Positions 1-8,663 of a DNA stretch of 64,000 nt are shown here, in pieces. Each line of letters opens with the position of its first letter. Positions within the stretch are counted from its first letter, which is position 1. The position numbers were made by a program, and so were the translations under genes. The notes below the pieces were generated by a model. That model did no database searches. It saw only the letters and a list, made by a program, of their open reading frames with translations, and was not told the DNA's origin. The stretch covers positions 6,330,204 to 6,394,203 of the forward strand of contig NZ_JHEG04000001.1 of NCBI RefSeq assembly GCF_000760695.4. The letters are read 5' to 3'. The DNA is from Tolypothrix bouteillei VB521301. GTDB lineage: Bacteria; Cyanobacteriota; Cyanobacteriia; Cyanobacteriales; Nostocaceae.

Positions 1-57
1 TATCTCATACGCGACTTTGGCGATATCTCCTTCCCGTGCATAAATATGAATTTGCAT
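1..57 (-). CDS. Partial N-terminus, probable ankyrin-repeat protein
   Basis: An ATG at 57-55 on the minus strand opens a frame that runs off the left edge. The 19 visible residues begin MQIHIYAREGDIAKVAYEI, which has the look of the first helix of an ankyrin repeat (x-AxxGDIxxV). A purine-rich stretch (AGGAGTTAA) lies about 14 bases upstream of the start. The identity rests on very few residues; any other protein starting with a similar helix is possible. Confidence 0.4.
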   Translation of the reverse strand, partial: MQIHIYAREGDIAKVAYEI

Positions 58-323
58 AATTTTTCCGAGTTAACTCCTGTTATCAAGTTAGGCTTGACTC
101 AAAAAAATTATGCAGATTACACAATTTTTTAGTGCCTCATGATGAACTAACACCCTTTCTCCTGATAAGGGAATTGACCAAGGTGCCGCTACTTAGCTAA
201 AGGGAAAAGCGGAGCTTACTGGTAATATAAGTTACAAGCAACCGCCGCCATCTTCCCCACAAAAACCTTATAGAAGTTAACTAAATATAAACATCTTGGG
301 AATTGGGTAGTCAAGCTTACCTG

Positions 324-443
324 ATGGCAGTTGAGCAAGTCGCTATGAGAGCCAAGATTGAAGGACTGCAACGAGCTATAAATACTTTACTTCAAGGGTC
401 AGCTGATTTGATAGACGAAGCTAAAAAATATAAGCAAGATTAA
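324..443 (+). CDS. Small unrecognised ORF (39 aa)
   Basis: A short open frame with ATG at 324 and TAA at 441-443. The product is a 39-residue, charged, probably helical peptide ending in EAKKYKQD. There is no clear ribosome binding site, and the frame stays open upstream to about 291. It could be a real small protein, or the tail of a decayed gene. I do not recognise it. Confidence 0.2.
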   Translation: MAVEQVAMRAKIEGLQRAINTLLQGSADLIDEAKKYKQD

Positions 444-606
444 TCACGTTGTTCGTAAAAAATTTTCGCGAACACATCTTTTTTGTCCAAAGTCCAATTC
501 AGTGGATTAACTTGGTTAGACTGGATGGAAGGAACAATCGCATTGTTATACTTGTTGCGGACACAATACAAATAGAAATTTATCCCAACGCAAAGGTAAC
601 TGTTCA

Positions 607-795
607 ATGACTAAACTGAATTACAATGCTATATCTGATAACGACTTGCTAAACTACGTTAAACAACATTCCGAAGATAATGAAGCTTTTTACACGTATA
701 TTGATAGCAAACGTGCTGCTCAACCCGATCCAAAACCCATGTCAGTAGAAGAAGCCGAAGCTGAATTGCAACGGCGAGTTGGTCAGCCGTTGTAG
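607..795 (+). CDS. Small conserved cyanobacterial protein (DUF6887-like), 62 aa
   Basis: The 62-residue product starts MTKLNYNAISDNDLLNYV and has the layout of a family of small cyanobacterial proteins (DUF6887-type): a helix with D-x-[DE]-L, a D/E-E-A-F segment, and a C-terminal acidic helix. Such genes are often followed by a second small gene (DUF6888-type), giving a toxin-antitoxin-like arrangement; no partner is visible here. The function is unknown. The family assignment is from memory of its general pattern and needs a profile search. Confidence 0.55.
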   Translation: MTKLNYNAISDNDLLNYVKQHSEDNEAFYTYIDSKRAAQPDPKPMSVEEAEAELQRRVGQPL

Positions 796-1026
796 GGTAC
801 AATGCCAACTAAAAGCTTGGTATGGTACAAAAAAACTTCAGGAAATCAATAGCTCTCTCCTCTTACCGCTGCGTACTCTGTGTCTTAGCGGTTCAATAAA
901 TGAATTTCAACCGCATAGGAGATTCAGAGCTTAGAGAGAGGGCGATCGCGACTCATTAAAAATTAGATACGGCGGTGTAATACTCACTCAATTCTCATCC
1001 AAAATTCTAAAATCTAAAATCACAAA

Positions 1027-4000
1027 ATGCCAGTCAAAATCGAACTATTAAATCGTTACCAACTACGCTTAAAAGACGACGATCTTTTACTGCTACCCGT
1101 TATTGAAATTAAACCAACTGATAACTTCAACTTACCCCACATTTCCAGAATTGATATCTCTGTCACTGGAACACCAGAAGATTTAGCACTACAGATACAA
1201 TCAGCTTATAAAAGTGTCAATTTCAGTACAAGTAAACTTTTAAAACTGACAACTCCACAACGATTAAAGCAAATAGATTGCAGGTGGGATAGACCTTTAT
1301 CAATGCGTGTCAACTGCATTCTCTTGGTCACTGTGGAATATTTCGATTCTGATGAAGTTGGTAACCCAAAACTGTTTGCCACACAAATTGCCGTGTCTGA
1401 ATGTAATATATGGACTAGCGCACCAGTTGAAGAAACAGAAACTAAAGTTTCATCTGCACTCATCACACCACCACCTCCAGGACCTTTTTTTAAATCAGAA
1501 CCAATACCAGAAATGCAAAAGCCAGAAATTTCCTATCCAGGTTGGTTTGCCATAGATTTTGGTACGTCTAATTCTACAATTACGCTGTACGATCCTAAGG
1601 TGATTGTGACTCCAGATAGCTTTCCCAGCGAGCAAGAAGCAAGGTTGCGGGAACGCATGGCGTCATGGCTGAACCACCGCCCTGTAGATAATATACCGGG
1701 TATTAGTCGGGATGCATGGGAACAAGAATGGCAAAAGTTTTTGACCGAACTGAGTAAAGATTTGAAAGAAATCAATTCTGTGACTCGTCACAATTTGGGA
1801 GATCGACTTTTTCGGGGTGTAAACAATATTGATTTGTTGGAAACTATCAGACAAATTGAAATTTGTTTGAGCAAACGTCTGGGTTGGTTTCGCCGTGCAG
1901 CAAGCAAACGGTTGAATCAAATCTATCATGAAGTTTTCCGCGTACCTCCGTTAGAATGGCAAAGTTTAATACCAGTAGAATTAGATAAAGATCGCCGTCT
2001 GAATGAAATTTCTAGTGAGTTGGAAGTTTCTCATTTGGAACCATCTCTACCAAAAAACGATCGGGCAAAAGTTAAAGTGGTTTTGGGCGAACAAGCCAAG
2101 CAGCACCGACTCGATGCGATTAGGAATGGAGAGGATATTGAAGGTAGGTTTTTGCATTCTCCCAAACGTTACTTTGGACAAGAACGTTCTTTTCAAATTA
2201 CACTGAATGGCAACTCTGAAAGCATTGAAGTCAACAAACTCCTTCAAGCTGCTTATGCTCAACTGATAGAGTTAACTGAGAAGTACCGCCAACGCTATCC
2301 CGGTAGATGTTCTGAAGGAAAATTCTATCGCGCTGTCGTAACTTATCCAACGATTGCCTCACCGTTTGTTCGTCGTGAAATTGAAAATTTGGTGAGACAA
2401 TTGGATATTGAAGATGTGCAAATGGCTTACGATGAAGCTATATCGGTCGCCCTCTTTTTTCTCTGGCGGGAATTTGGTGGCGATCTGAATGTGGGGATTG
2501 AGTCATTTAAAACCCGTTGCCGTTACAATGGGGATAAATGGTGGCAAAATGTCCTGGTTTTAGATATTGGTGGCGGAACGACGGATCTGGCATTGATTCG
2601 CCTGACGTTGGAAGAAATTAATCCCTTTGAGCCAGGAGAAGATCGGGGTGATGGTGGGAGATATTACAAACTGACTCCTAAATTACTGGGTTCTTCCGGT
2701 CATTTGCAATTGGGTGGTGAGTTGATTACTTTGCGATTGTTTTTGTTGTTGAAAGCAGCGATCGCAGACTGTTTGCTAACGGCTGTTGTCCGAGAACGGC
2801 TAGACAAGGATGTTTTAAAAGTACAACCAGAAGAGTTAAGCGATTACTTCCTCGATAATGGTAAATACTTACCCGGTAGTTTGTTAGCTTATGTGGATAA
2901 AGAAATTCGAGAAGGTGATGCTTATAAAGATGCATTAAATGCAGCAGAAAAAGTAATTCCAACTCGTTGGAAATATGCGTCATCCCGCGCTCAAACTTTT
3001 TACACTCTCTGGGAACAAGCAGAGAATGCAAAAATTATACTCGGTCAAAAGCGACAGAAAGATGCTCCCGAACCAGTGTTTGTTGTCAACGGGCAAAAAA
3101 TCTTTGAGATGCTGCAGCAAAATGATATTCAATTACCAAGTGAGGCGATCGATACCCTCAGTGTAACCCTGACAGTCAAGCAATTTGAAAGAGCCGTCTC
3201 TCCTGTCATTCGAGAAGCGATCGGTATTGCTCAAGGTTTAATTGAGAATGCGTTTGGAAGCAAGGTACCTGAGTCTCAAAATTCCCAAAACAACAAAGAG
3301 CAAGTTGATTGGTTTATTTTATCAGGAAAAACCTGCAATCTTGAATTGGTCAGTCGAGAACTCTATCAAGTTTTTAGCAAGTCAGATTATTTTGTTTGGA
3401 ATGACGAGCGAGTTACCTTTGAACCAGAATATACAAAATTGGCGACTTCTGCAGGGGCTTGTTTTGCTGAAAAAATTAGACAACTGGGTTTCTCTCCTAA
3501 AGATTCAAAAGAATTGCTGCGTAGAGGCGCAAACCAGCTTTATATAGATGTTAAAAATTTATTTTATTTCCTCCCTTGCTCCTTTAAACGAGAAGTCATT
3601 GGAGGAAATTTAGATCCTATTTTCCAAGCAGGTCAAGAACTTTATCAACTCCAAGTGAATGACTCGCTTGCAAGATTTCGCAGTACCTGGCAAGGGATGC
3701 AATTAACAAATAATATCATTCGTCAAGATTTTGAGAATATCAAGCCTCAACTTTGGGGAAGCTACAACGGTGAGGCGTTGAGAAGAAAACTAGACATGAG
3801 TGAGGAAGATTTTAAAAACCTCATCAAAATTCAGTTTGAAATCAATCAAAAGCTTGATATCGATTTACTACTTTGTCAGAGTAATCCACACTACTTAATT
3901 CCGATTAATCTTCCTTGCTTGGATGCAGCAAAAGCGATTTCAACACCAACAGTCATTTCTGATGATGGTCAAGTTATCTGTGATATCGCCGTTAACGTTG

Positions 4001-4440
4001 CAGAATCGGCAAATGCTTTAAAAACAGATGCTCACACCGTTATCTTTCAGGCTCAGAAAGACTACAGCAACGATTTAAGAGTTTTTCGCTATGATGACGG
4101 AGATGTACAGCCCCAAGGAAAAGGATTAATTACAGAATTACCTGCATTTCCTGCTAGTGGAAAACACACTTTTTACTTTCAATTTCACAACCCACAATCA
4201 AATAAATGGGAACTCATCGGTCAGTTACCGGAACCAGAAGTGAAAACAGAATATCCCTGTCGATATTACGTTTCTTTAAATGAGAAAGGAATTCTGAGAG
4301 TGCATGCATTTGAAGTTCCTTACCTAACTTCATCAGATCCGAATTGTCTTAAACAAGAAGGATATGTTTTTCGAGACACCCTCCAACCCCAACCCAATGA
4401 TGTGAAAGCAGAACGCGATCCCTTTTCTGGAGAACACTAA
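1027..4440 (+). CDS. SrfB-like / Hsp70-actin-fold ATPase, 1137 aa
   Basis: Large cytoplasmic protein with an actin/Hsp70-type nucleotide-binding core. A phosphate-1 loop, DFGTSNSTI, starts at about residue 177. A phosphate-2 loop, DIGGGTTDLALI, starts at about residue 513. An LSGK adenosine-type motif is near residue 766. The first ~170 residues form a separate, beta-rich-looking region, and the last ~250 residues look beta-rich again (FYFQFHNP, RVHAFEVP). Length and motif order fit the proteins annotated as virulence factor SrfB, whose biochemical role is not established; an Hsp70-like chaperone is the other reading. The insert between the two phosphate loops is far longer than in DnaK. The gene at 4703 on the same strand may be its partner. 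The start is the first ATG after an AT-rich leader without a clear Shine-Dalgarno site. Confidence 0.7.
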   Translation: MPVKIELLNRYQLRLKDDDLLLLPVIEIKPTDNFNLPHISRIDISVTGTPEDLALQIQSAYKSVNFSTSKLLKLTTPQRLKQIDCRWDRPLSMRVNCILLVTVEYFDSDEVGNPKLFATQIAVSECNIWTSAPVEETETKVSSALITPPPPGPFFKSEPIPEMQKPEISYPGWFAIDFGTSNSTITLYDPKVIVTPDSFPSEQEARLRERMASWLNHRPVDNIPGISRDAWEQEWQKFLTELSKDLKEINSVTRHNLGDRLFRGVNNIDLLETIRQIEICLSKRLGWFRRAASKRLNQIYHEVFRVPPLEWQSLIPVELDKDRRLNEISSELEVSHLEPSLPKNDRAKVKVVLGEQAKQHRLDAIRNGEDIEGRFLHSPKRYFGQERSFQITLNGNSESIEVNKLLQAAYAQLIELTEKYRQRYPGRCSEGKFYRAVVTYPTIASPFVRREIENLVRQLDIEDVQMAYDEAISVALFFLWREFGGDLNVGIESFKTRCRYNGDKWWQNVLVLDIGGGTTDLALIRLTLEEINPFEPGEDRGDGGRYYKLTPKLLGSSGHLQLGGELITLRLFLLLKAAIADCLLTAVVRERLDKDVLKVQPEELSDYFLDNGKYLPGSLLAYVDKEIREGDAYKDALNAAEKVIPTRWKYASSRAQTFYTLWEQAENAKIILGQKRQKDAPEPVFVVNGQKIFEMLQQNDIQLPSEAIDTLSVTLTVKQFERAVSPVIREAIGIAQGLIENAFGSKVPESQNSQNNKEQVDWFILSGKTCNLELVSRELYQVFSKSDYFVWNDERVTFEPEYTKLATSAGACFAEKIRQLGFSPKDSKELLRRGANQLYIDVKNLFYFLPCSFKREVIGGNLDPIFQAGQELYQLQVNDSLARFRSTWQGMQLTNNIIRQDFENIKPQLWGSYNGEALRRKLDMSEEDFKNLIKIQFEINQKLDIDLLLCQSNPHYLIPINLPCLDAAKAISTPTVISDDGQVICDIAVNVAESANALKTDAHTVIFQAQKDYSNDLRVFRYDDGDVQPQGKGLITELPAFPASGKHTFYFQFHNPQSNKWELIGQLPEPEVKTEYPCRYYVSLNEKGILRVHAFEVPYLTSSDPNCLKQEGYVFRDTLQPQPNDVKAERDPFSGEH

Positions 4441-4702
4441 ACATTTTGAATTCTGGATTGATTGATTTTAGATTTTGAATTCTAGATTGATTGATTTTGG
4501 ATTGATTGATTGTAGATTCATAATTCATAATTCATAATTCATAATTGATTTTAGATTGGCTCGAGCCCAGGTTCTACCTGGGACTACCTTCTCAGAGGCA
4601 GAGCCTCTGGTAAACTTAATGGAGGCATAGTCCTCCGCTCGTAGCAGTTATGCATGGGAAGACAGCGCTACTACGAACCAATGAGGACACATCGGAGGAA
4701 TT
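4441..4702 (+). repeat. Tandem AT-rich repeats and palindromic repeat between ATPase and partner gene
   Basis: From 4441 to about 4556 the sequence is built of repeated GATTGATTTTAGATT and TTCATAA units. From about 4557 to 4660 there are GC-richer palindromic blocks (CCCAGGTTCTACCTGGG; GAGGCAGAGCCTC) that share words with the MITE at 58741. This separates the two genes but shows no terminator with a T-run, so read-through from the ATPase gene is possible. Confidence 0.6.
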
Positions 4703-5845
4703 ATGCAGCACCTCAGCAAGTTATTGGAAATTGAAAACTCAAATTTAGCTTGGGTACTGCGGTTGGGATTGCACGGACTGCGAACTCAATTACAGGAAGC
4801 ATTAAAAATGGTGCAGACCGATCCGGGAAACATGGCGTGTGAGGAATTGCTGAGGGAATTGGATGTTCTTTTGCAATCTGTCAATACACCGCAATCAACT
4901 CACGAAAAAACGATCGCATCCGAACAAGATGATGCTTCTTGGGAAGATGTGTTGGAACCAGTTGCAGGTGAGTTGAAACTCAGACAAATTTGTGAAGCTT
5001 TGTTGGTTGACCGAGAATTAAGCAATTATATCGGTCAGTATGAATTTTACAGCACAAGTGATGCCGATTTATGGAACGAGATACAACGTCTGCTACTGCG
5101 AGTTCCTGAAAAATTAGCTCATACTTGGCGAGAGTATCTCGTAAAAGCACTAGCTCAAGTAGGGGCTGTGGAGGACAAGGAACTCTACTTATCTTTACCC
5201 TTTACTCGCCATGAATGTATTTATCCCGGTTTGGGTGGAAAAGTTAAAGCTTCTGGATTGTGGTTTTCAGATCGAGTTGATTTTGACTCAAGACTGATGG
5301 TGGAAAGGAGTGGAGGAGAACTAGATTTTCTTGCAGGAGTTGTTTCTATTTGTCTCCAATTTATTGAAAGCGATCCGCTTGTACATCACGCGCTGAAAAG
5401 TGTAGATAGATTTGGGATTCGGTCTTTGAGCTTGGAATCAGAAAAATCTAAGTACGTCACTGCGTTGATCGATCGTTTTCGCCGCGTCCAAGCAACCGCA
5501 GACAATAGCGACTCGGCTGTGGCATTGCGTGCGAGACTGGATTTAGATGAAGCAATCCACTCGTTAGTTTACTTACCCTGTAGCGATCGCTTTTCTTGGT
5601 GGGGGAAACTGCAACAAGAAACACGGCGCACTCTTGACTTAGTAGTCGCAAAAGCACGCCAAGCCGGACACCAGGTACAAATTCGCCCGTTATGGGGAAT
5701 TTACGCTGATGTTTTCAATTGGTCAAAAGACGATTTGCAACTAGATATCGGCGGTGTACCGGGGGAAGTCTCTGCGTGTTTGCGAGTTTACGCCAAGATT
5801 GATGACGAGCTGCTTCCAGGACGAGTACTTTTCCGGTCATCTTGA
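4703..5845 (+). CDS. Hypothetical protein, putative partner of the SrfB-like ATPase, 380 aa
   Basis: I do not recognise a named domain. The protein is soluble, with no signal peptide or membrane segment. The first ~80 residues are leucine-rich and helical; the middle region (about 155-270) contains YLSLPFTRHECIYPG and a block of aromatic residues; the C-terminus returns to a helix-strand pattern ending RVLFRSS. The start is supported by a strong GGAGG five bases before ATG. It is on the same strand as the SrfB-like gene, 262 bases downstream, so a functional link is likely but inferred from position only. In enterobacteria srfB is also followed by large genes of unknown function; I see no sequence match to those. 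Confidence 0.6.
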   Translation: MQHLSKLLEIENSNLAWVLRLGLHGLRTQLQEALKMVQTDPGNMACEELLRELDVLLQSVNTPQSTHEKTIASEQDDASWEDVLEPVAGELKLRQICEALLVDRELSNYIGQYEFYSTSDADLWNEIQRLLLRVPEKLAHTWREYLVKALAQVGAVEDKELYLSLPFTRHECIYPGLGGKVKASGLWFSDRVDFDSRLMVERSGGELDFLAGVVSICLQFIESDPLVHHALKSVDRFGIRSLSLESEKSKYVTALIDRFRRVQATADNSDSAVALRARLDLDEAIHSLVYLPCSDRFSWWGKLQQETRRTLDLVVAKARQAGHQVQIRPLWGIYADVFNWSKDDLQLDIGGVPGEVSACLRVYAKIDDELLPGRVLFRSS

Positions 5846-5962
5846 TGAGTTTGCGCGATCGTCGCACGTTTTACAGTGTGCTCTTTTATGCACTTATTAA
5901 ATCAAAGCCCTATCCCAATCGCCTATCCTAGTATTTAGAATTCTTAATTAATCCTAAAAGCC

Positions 5963-6208
5963 ATGAGTATCATCATTCCAGATGAAGTATTGCAAGCAAC
6001 CCAAATGTCTGAGCCTGAGTTATTGACTGAAATTGCAGTCATGCTTTTTCAAAAGGAAAAATTTACTTTAGGTCAAGCAAGTCGTTTTGCAAAAATGAAT
6101 CAACTCCAGTTTCAACACTTACTTGCAAGTCGTCAAATTCCTCTCCATTACGATGTTGCCGAACTCAAGGAGGATGCAAAAAGTCTGGAAGCAAATAATT
6201 GGAAATGA
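5963..6208 (+). CDS. UPF0175 family antitoxin-like protein
   Basis: The 81-residue protein has the UPF0175 layout: an N-terminal strand (MSIIIPDEVLQ), a helix with E-x-EL-L-x-E-I-A, then a helix-turn-helix-like segment L-G-x-A-S-x-F-A-x-M with a conserved Q-FQHLLASR-I-P-x-H-Y. In cyanobacteria this family is normally paired with a DUF3368 (PIN-like) gene, as here. The stop codon overlaps the start of the next gene (ATGA), so the two are translationally coupled. Expected role: neutralise the toxin and bind the operon promoter. Confidence 0.85.
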   Translation: MSIIIPDEVLQATQMSEPELLTEIAVMLFQKEKFTLGQASRFAKMNQLQFQHLLASRQIPLHYDVAELKEDAKSLEANNWK

Positions 6209-6687
6209 TTGTAGTTAGCGATACATCACCTATTAGTAATTTGGCTGCTATCGGTCAATTAGAATTACTGCAACAACTTTATGGTAGTGTAATTGTTCCT
6301 ACAGCCGTTTATCAGGAATTTCTCAATTCAGGAGAGACAGATCCCGCTGTTTTGGCGATTCAAACTGTCAACTGGATTGAGATTCGTTCTGTCGCTAATA
6401 TTACTTTGCTTCAAACTTTGCAAAATAATTTAGATATCGGCGAAGCTGAAGCTATTACCCTTGCTGTTGAATTAAATGCTGATAGATTAATTATAGATGA
6501 ACGAAGAGGTAGAAATGAAGCAATTAGGTTGGGTCTTCAAGTAACTGGAATATTGGGGATATTGCTAGCAGCAAAACAACAAGGATTAATTTCGTTGATG
6601 CAGCCATTATTAGACGATTTGATTGCTAATGGCTTCTGGATTCGAGAACAATTGTACGCAGAAGCTCTTAAATTAGCTGGGGAATAA
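6205..6687 (+). CDS. DUF3368 (PIN-like) putative toxin nuclease
   Basis: The 160-residue product starts MIVVSDTSPISNLAAI: an aspartate near the N-terminus (D6) in the SDTSP motif, a second acidic cluster D-I-G-E-A-E-A around residue 91, and L-I-I-D-E-R-R-G around residue 107. These are the acidic residues of PIN-type nucleases of the DUF3368 family, expected to cut RNA with Mg2+. I chose ATG 6205 rather than the TTG at 6199 because it gives the classic 4-base ATGA overlap with the antitoxin stop. The gene ends one base before the end of the convergent SDR gene. Confidence 0.85.
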   Translation: MIVVSDTSPISNLAAIGQLELLQQLYGSVIVPTAVYQEFLNSGETDPAVLAIQTVNWIEIRSVANITLLQTLQNNLDIGEAEAITLAVELNADRLIIDERRGRNEAIRLGLQVTGILGILLAAKQQGLISLMQPLLDDLIANGFWIREQLYAEALKLAGE

Positions 6688-6688
6688 C

Positions 6689-7600
6689 TTAAAAATTTAC
6701 CCCGAACGGAAAACTATCCAGATAGGATGCACTATTTTCAACGTTCCGGTCGAAGTAATTTCCCCAATGAGGCTTTCTACCATCAATATCTGTAAAGCCA
6801 TACTTTGTTGACAGGTTCCACGAACTCAGAACCTTTCCTGAGTACTGCTTAACCTCCGGATCGGCTGCAAGTGCTGCGATCGCACGACCAATGAAAAACG
6901 GAGTTTCAGACGCAATGAAATGAGGATCTTTTTTCGCTCCTTCTTGCCAATTTGCTTCGGTGACACCAAAATGCTCTAGCATGGCTTCCGAACGCAGAAA
7001 GCCCGGAGTCACAGCAACAGATGTAATGTTGTAAGGGAGCAGTTCTTTTGACATTGCGTAAGCAAGGCGAATAATGGAAACCTTTGCCAAGTCGTAGAAG
7101 AAGTTACCGCGATACCCCAAACTATCGCCATCAGTGACTTCAACAATCAATCCTTGTTTTCGCTCAACCATCAACGGGATAGCATAATGGCTGGTGATGA
7201 TATGCGTGTGGATGCCCCGTTGTTGCATGAGTAGCCCGTTTGATAGCGACTGCTCCCAAAAAGGTTTACCCCACTCCATCAAAGTGTCTCCACCCCAAAT
7301 GTCATTTACGAGAATATCGAGTTGTCCTTGCTCGCTCTTAATCTGCTCGAATAAAGATTTTACTTGCTCCTCAACGGTATGATCGACTTGTACGGGGATA
7401 CCCACACCACCCCAAGCGTTAACCATCTCTGCTGTTTCTTCAATTGTTTCAGGACGATTGCCAGTTGCGGGTTTGCCCCGAACGCTGCGTCCCGTGCAGT
7501 AGACTGTTGCTCCCGCTTCACCCAGCATGCAAGCTATTCCACGTCCCGCTCCACGAGTTGCTCCCGTCACAACTGCTATCTTACCTTTTAAAGGTTGCAT
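6689..7600 (-). CDS. SDR family oxidoreductase, 303 aa
   Basis: Short-chain dehydrogenase with a Rossmann fold. The NAD(P)-binding loop is TGATRGAGRGIA (residues 13-24) followed by CTGRS, which favours NADP. The N-N-A-G motif is replaced by NDIWGG. The active site carries Y-D-L-A-K (Y-x3-K) after a VTDGDS segment, so the catalytic Tyr and Lys are present. At 303 residues it is longer than a minimal 250-residue SDR; the extra length lies after residue 250. It resembles DHRS1-type SDRs, substrate unknown. The start has a good GGAGG site. It is convergent with the toxin gene. Confidence 0.85.
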   Translation of the reverse strand: MQPLKGKIAVVTGATRGAGRGIACMLGEAGATVYCTGRSVRGKPATGNRPETIEETAEMVNAWGGVGIPVQVDHTVEEQVKSLFEQIKSEQGQLDILVNDIWGGDTLMEWGKPFWEQSLSNGLLMQQRGIHTHIITSHYAIPLMVERKQGLIVEVTDGDSLGYRGNFFYDLAKVSIIRLAYAMSKELLPYNITSVAVTPGFLRSEAMLEHFGVTEANWQEGAKKDPHFIASETPFFIGRAIAALAADPEVKQYSGKVLSSWNLSTKYGFTDIDGRKPHWGNYFDRNVENSASYLDSFPFGVNF

Positions 7601-7730
7601 TCTGCCCTCCAGTAATAGTCTTTGAGAGATAGCTGTTTTTTAAGCTAACAGTTGCTCCTTGATAGTAAATAGTCTAGCCTAAGTGTAAATAATATTCATT
7701 TAAAAATAATTTTATTAGGAATTTTTACAT

Positions 7731-8264
7731 ATGACTATATTGTCTGATATCAGTGATGACTTGAAAAACCCGTTTATCCTTTTATCTTTAGGTTTTGGCT
7801 TTGTCTGCTTAGTTTCAAGAATTTGGAACGACCCCTATACCCTCTTGCATCATGTAGTATCATTTGGTCAATTGAATATAGTGAAAATCTTACTTAAATG
7901 GGGCATTAGTGCTGATGTCAAAAAACATAAAAGTATGGCTCCACTTTGCGTTGCTGCAAAGTATGGATACAGAGATATCGCTCTCATACTGATTGAGAAT
8001 GGGGCAGATATCAACGAAGGATTATATGAGGAAAGCGGATGGAATCCATTGATTGAAGCTGCAATATATAACAATGAAGAAATGATTGAAATTTTAACAG
8101 CAATTGGAGCCAAAAAAAGTCCACATTTTGCTGCAATTAGAGGCGATATAAACTTAACCAGACCTGGTAAGCTAAACTTTTTTGAACTAATTAAAATGTT
8201 TTCAATTTTATATACTGTTCGACATACTGCGGATTCTGAAAGTCCCCAATCTAATCCAATATGA
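7731..8264 (+). CDS. Ankyrin-repeat protein, truncated by a transposase fragment
   Basis: A 177-residue frame. After a hydrophobic N-terminus (about residues 13-32) come ankyrin repeats with the usual words: T-L-L-H-H-V-V-x-F-G-Q-L-N-I-V-K-I-L-L, A-P-L-C-V-A-A-K-Y-G-Y-R-D-I-A, and W-N-P-L-I-E-A-A-I. Homology stops near residue 143; the last ~34 codons are the antisense strand of an IS transposase fragment (8162-8467 minus), so the natural C-terminus is missing. Ankyrin repeats bind proteins; no catalytic part is visible. Function of the shortened product is doubtful. Confidence 0.65.
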   Translation: MTILSDISDDLKNPFILLSLGFGFVCLVSRIWNDPYTLLHHVVSFGQLNIVKILLKWGISADVKKHKSMAPLCVAAKYGYRDIALILIENGADINEGLYEESGWNPLIEAAIYNNEEMIEILTAIGAKKSPHFAAIRGDINLTRPGKLNFFELIKMFSILYTVRHTADSESPQSNPI

Positions 8265-8467
8265 TAATAAGTACGGTATTCTCTCCAATATTGAATTACC
8301 ATTAAAACTTGGTCTTCAATAATTAATTTAGGACGACGACCAGATTTCTTTTTCTTTTTTTCATCAGCTTTAACTACATCAACCATAGAATCAAAGGTTT
8401 TACGGCTTACACCAGTCATGCGCTTAAATTTTTTTGCAGTAAGCTGCTTGGCTTTCTCTATTTTCAC
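8162..8467 (-). pseudogene. IS5-type transposase, N-terminal fragment
   Basis: About 102 codons of a transposase N-terminus: KKFKRMTGVSRKTFDSMVD, a run of lysines, GRRPKLIIEDQVLMVIQYWR and a helix-turn-helix ending in KFSLPG. This pattern is the DNA-binding part of IS5-type transposases common in cyanobacteria. The DDE catalytic part is absent: after LPG the frame continues into the antisense of the ankyrin gene. The start ATG is intact (8467). It is therefore a deletion remnant that cannot move itself. Confidence 0.7.
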
Positions 8468-8663
8468 GGCTCCTCAAAGTCCCAATTACAAATTGCAAAG
8501 CCCTTAACTATACTACAAAACACTTTTGCAAGAGTCCTTAACTGTTAACTGGGCTGTTGAAGCCGTTGCTCGTCTTGGCACCCTCTGATTTTGGCTAAGG
8601 TATTGTTATGAAAATTAGTGTATAGTTTGAGGTAAGCCAGATCATATTCACCAGAGAAGCTTT

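Noticed and set aside
7868..8467. 199-codon minus-strand frame as one protein
   Set aside because: Only the first ~102 codons are a transposase; the rest is the antisense of the ankyrin gene.
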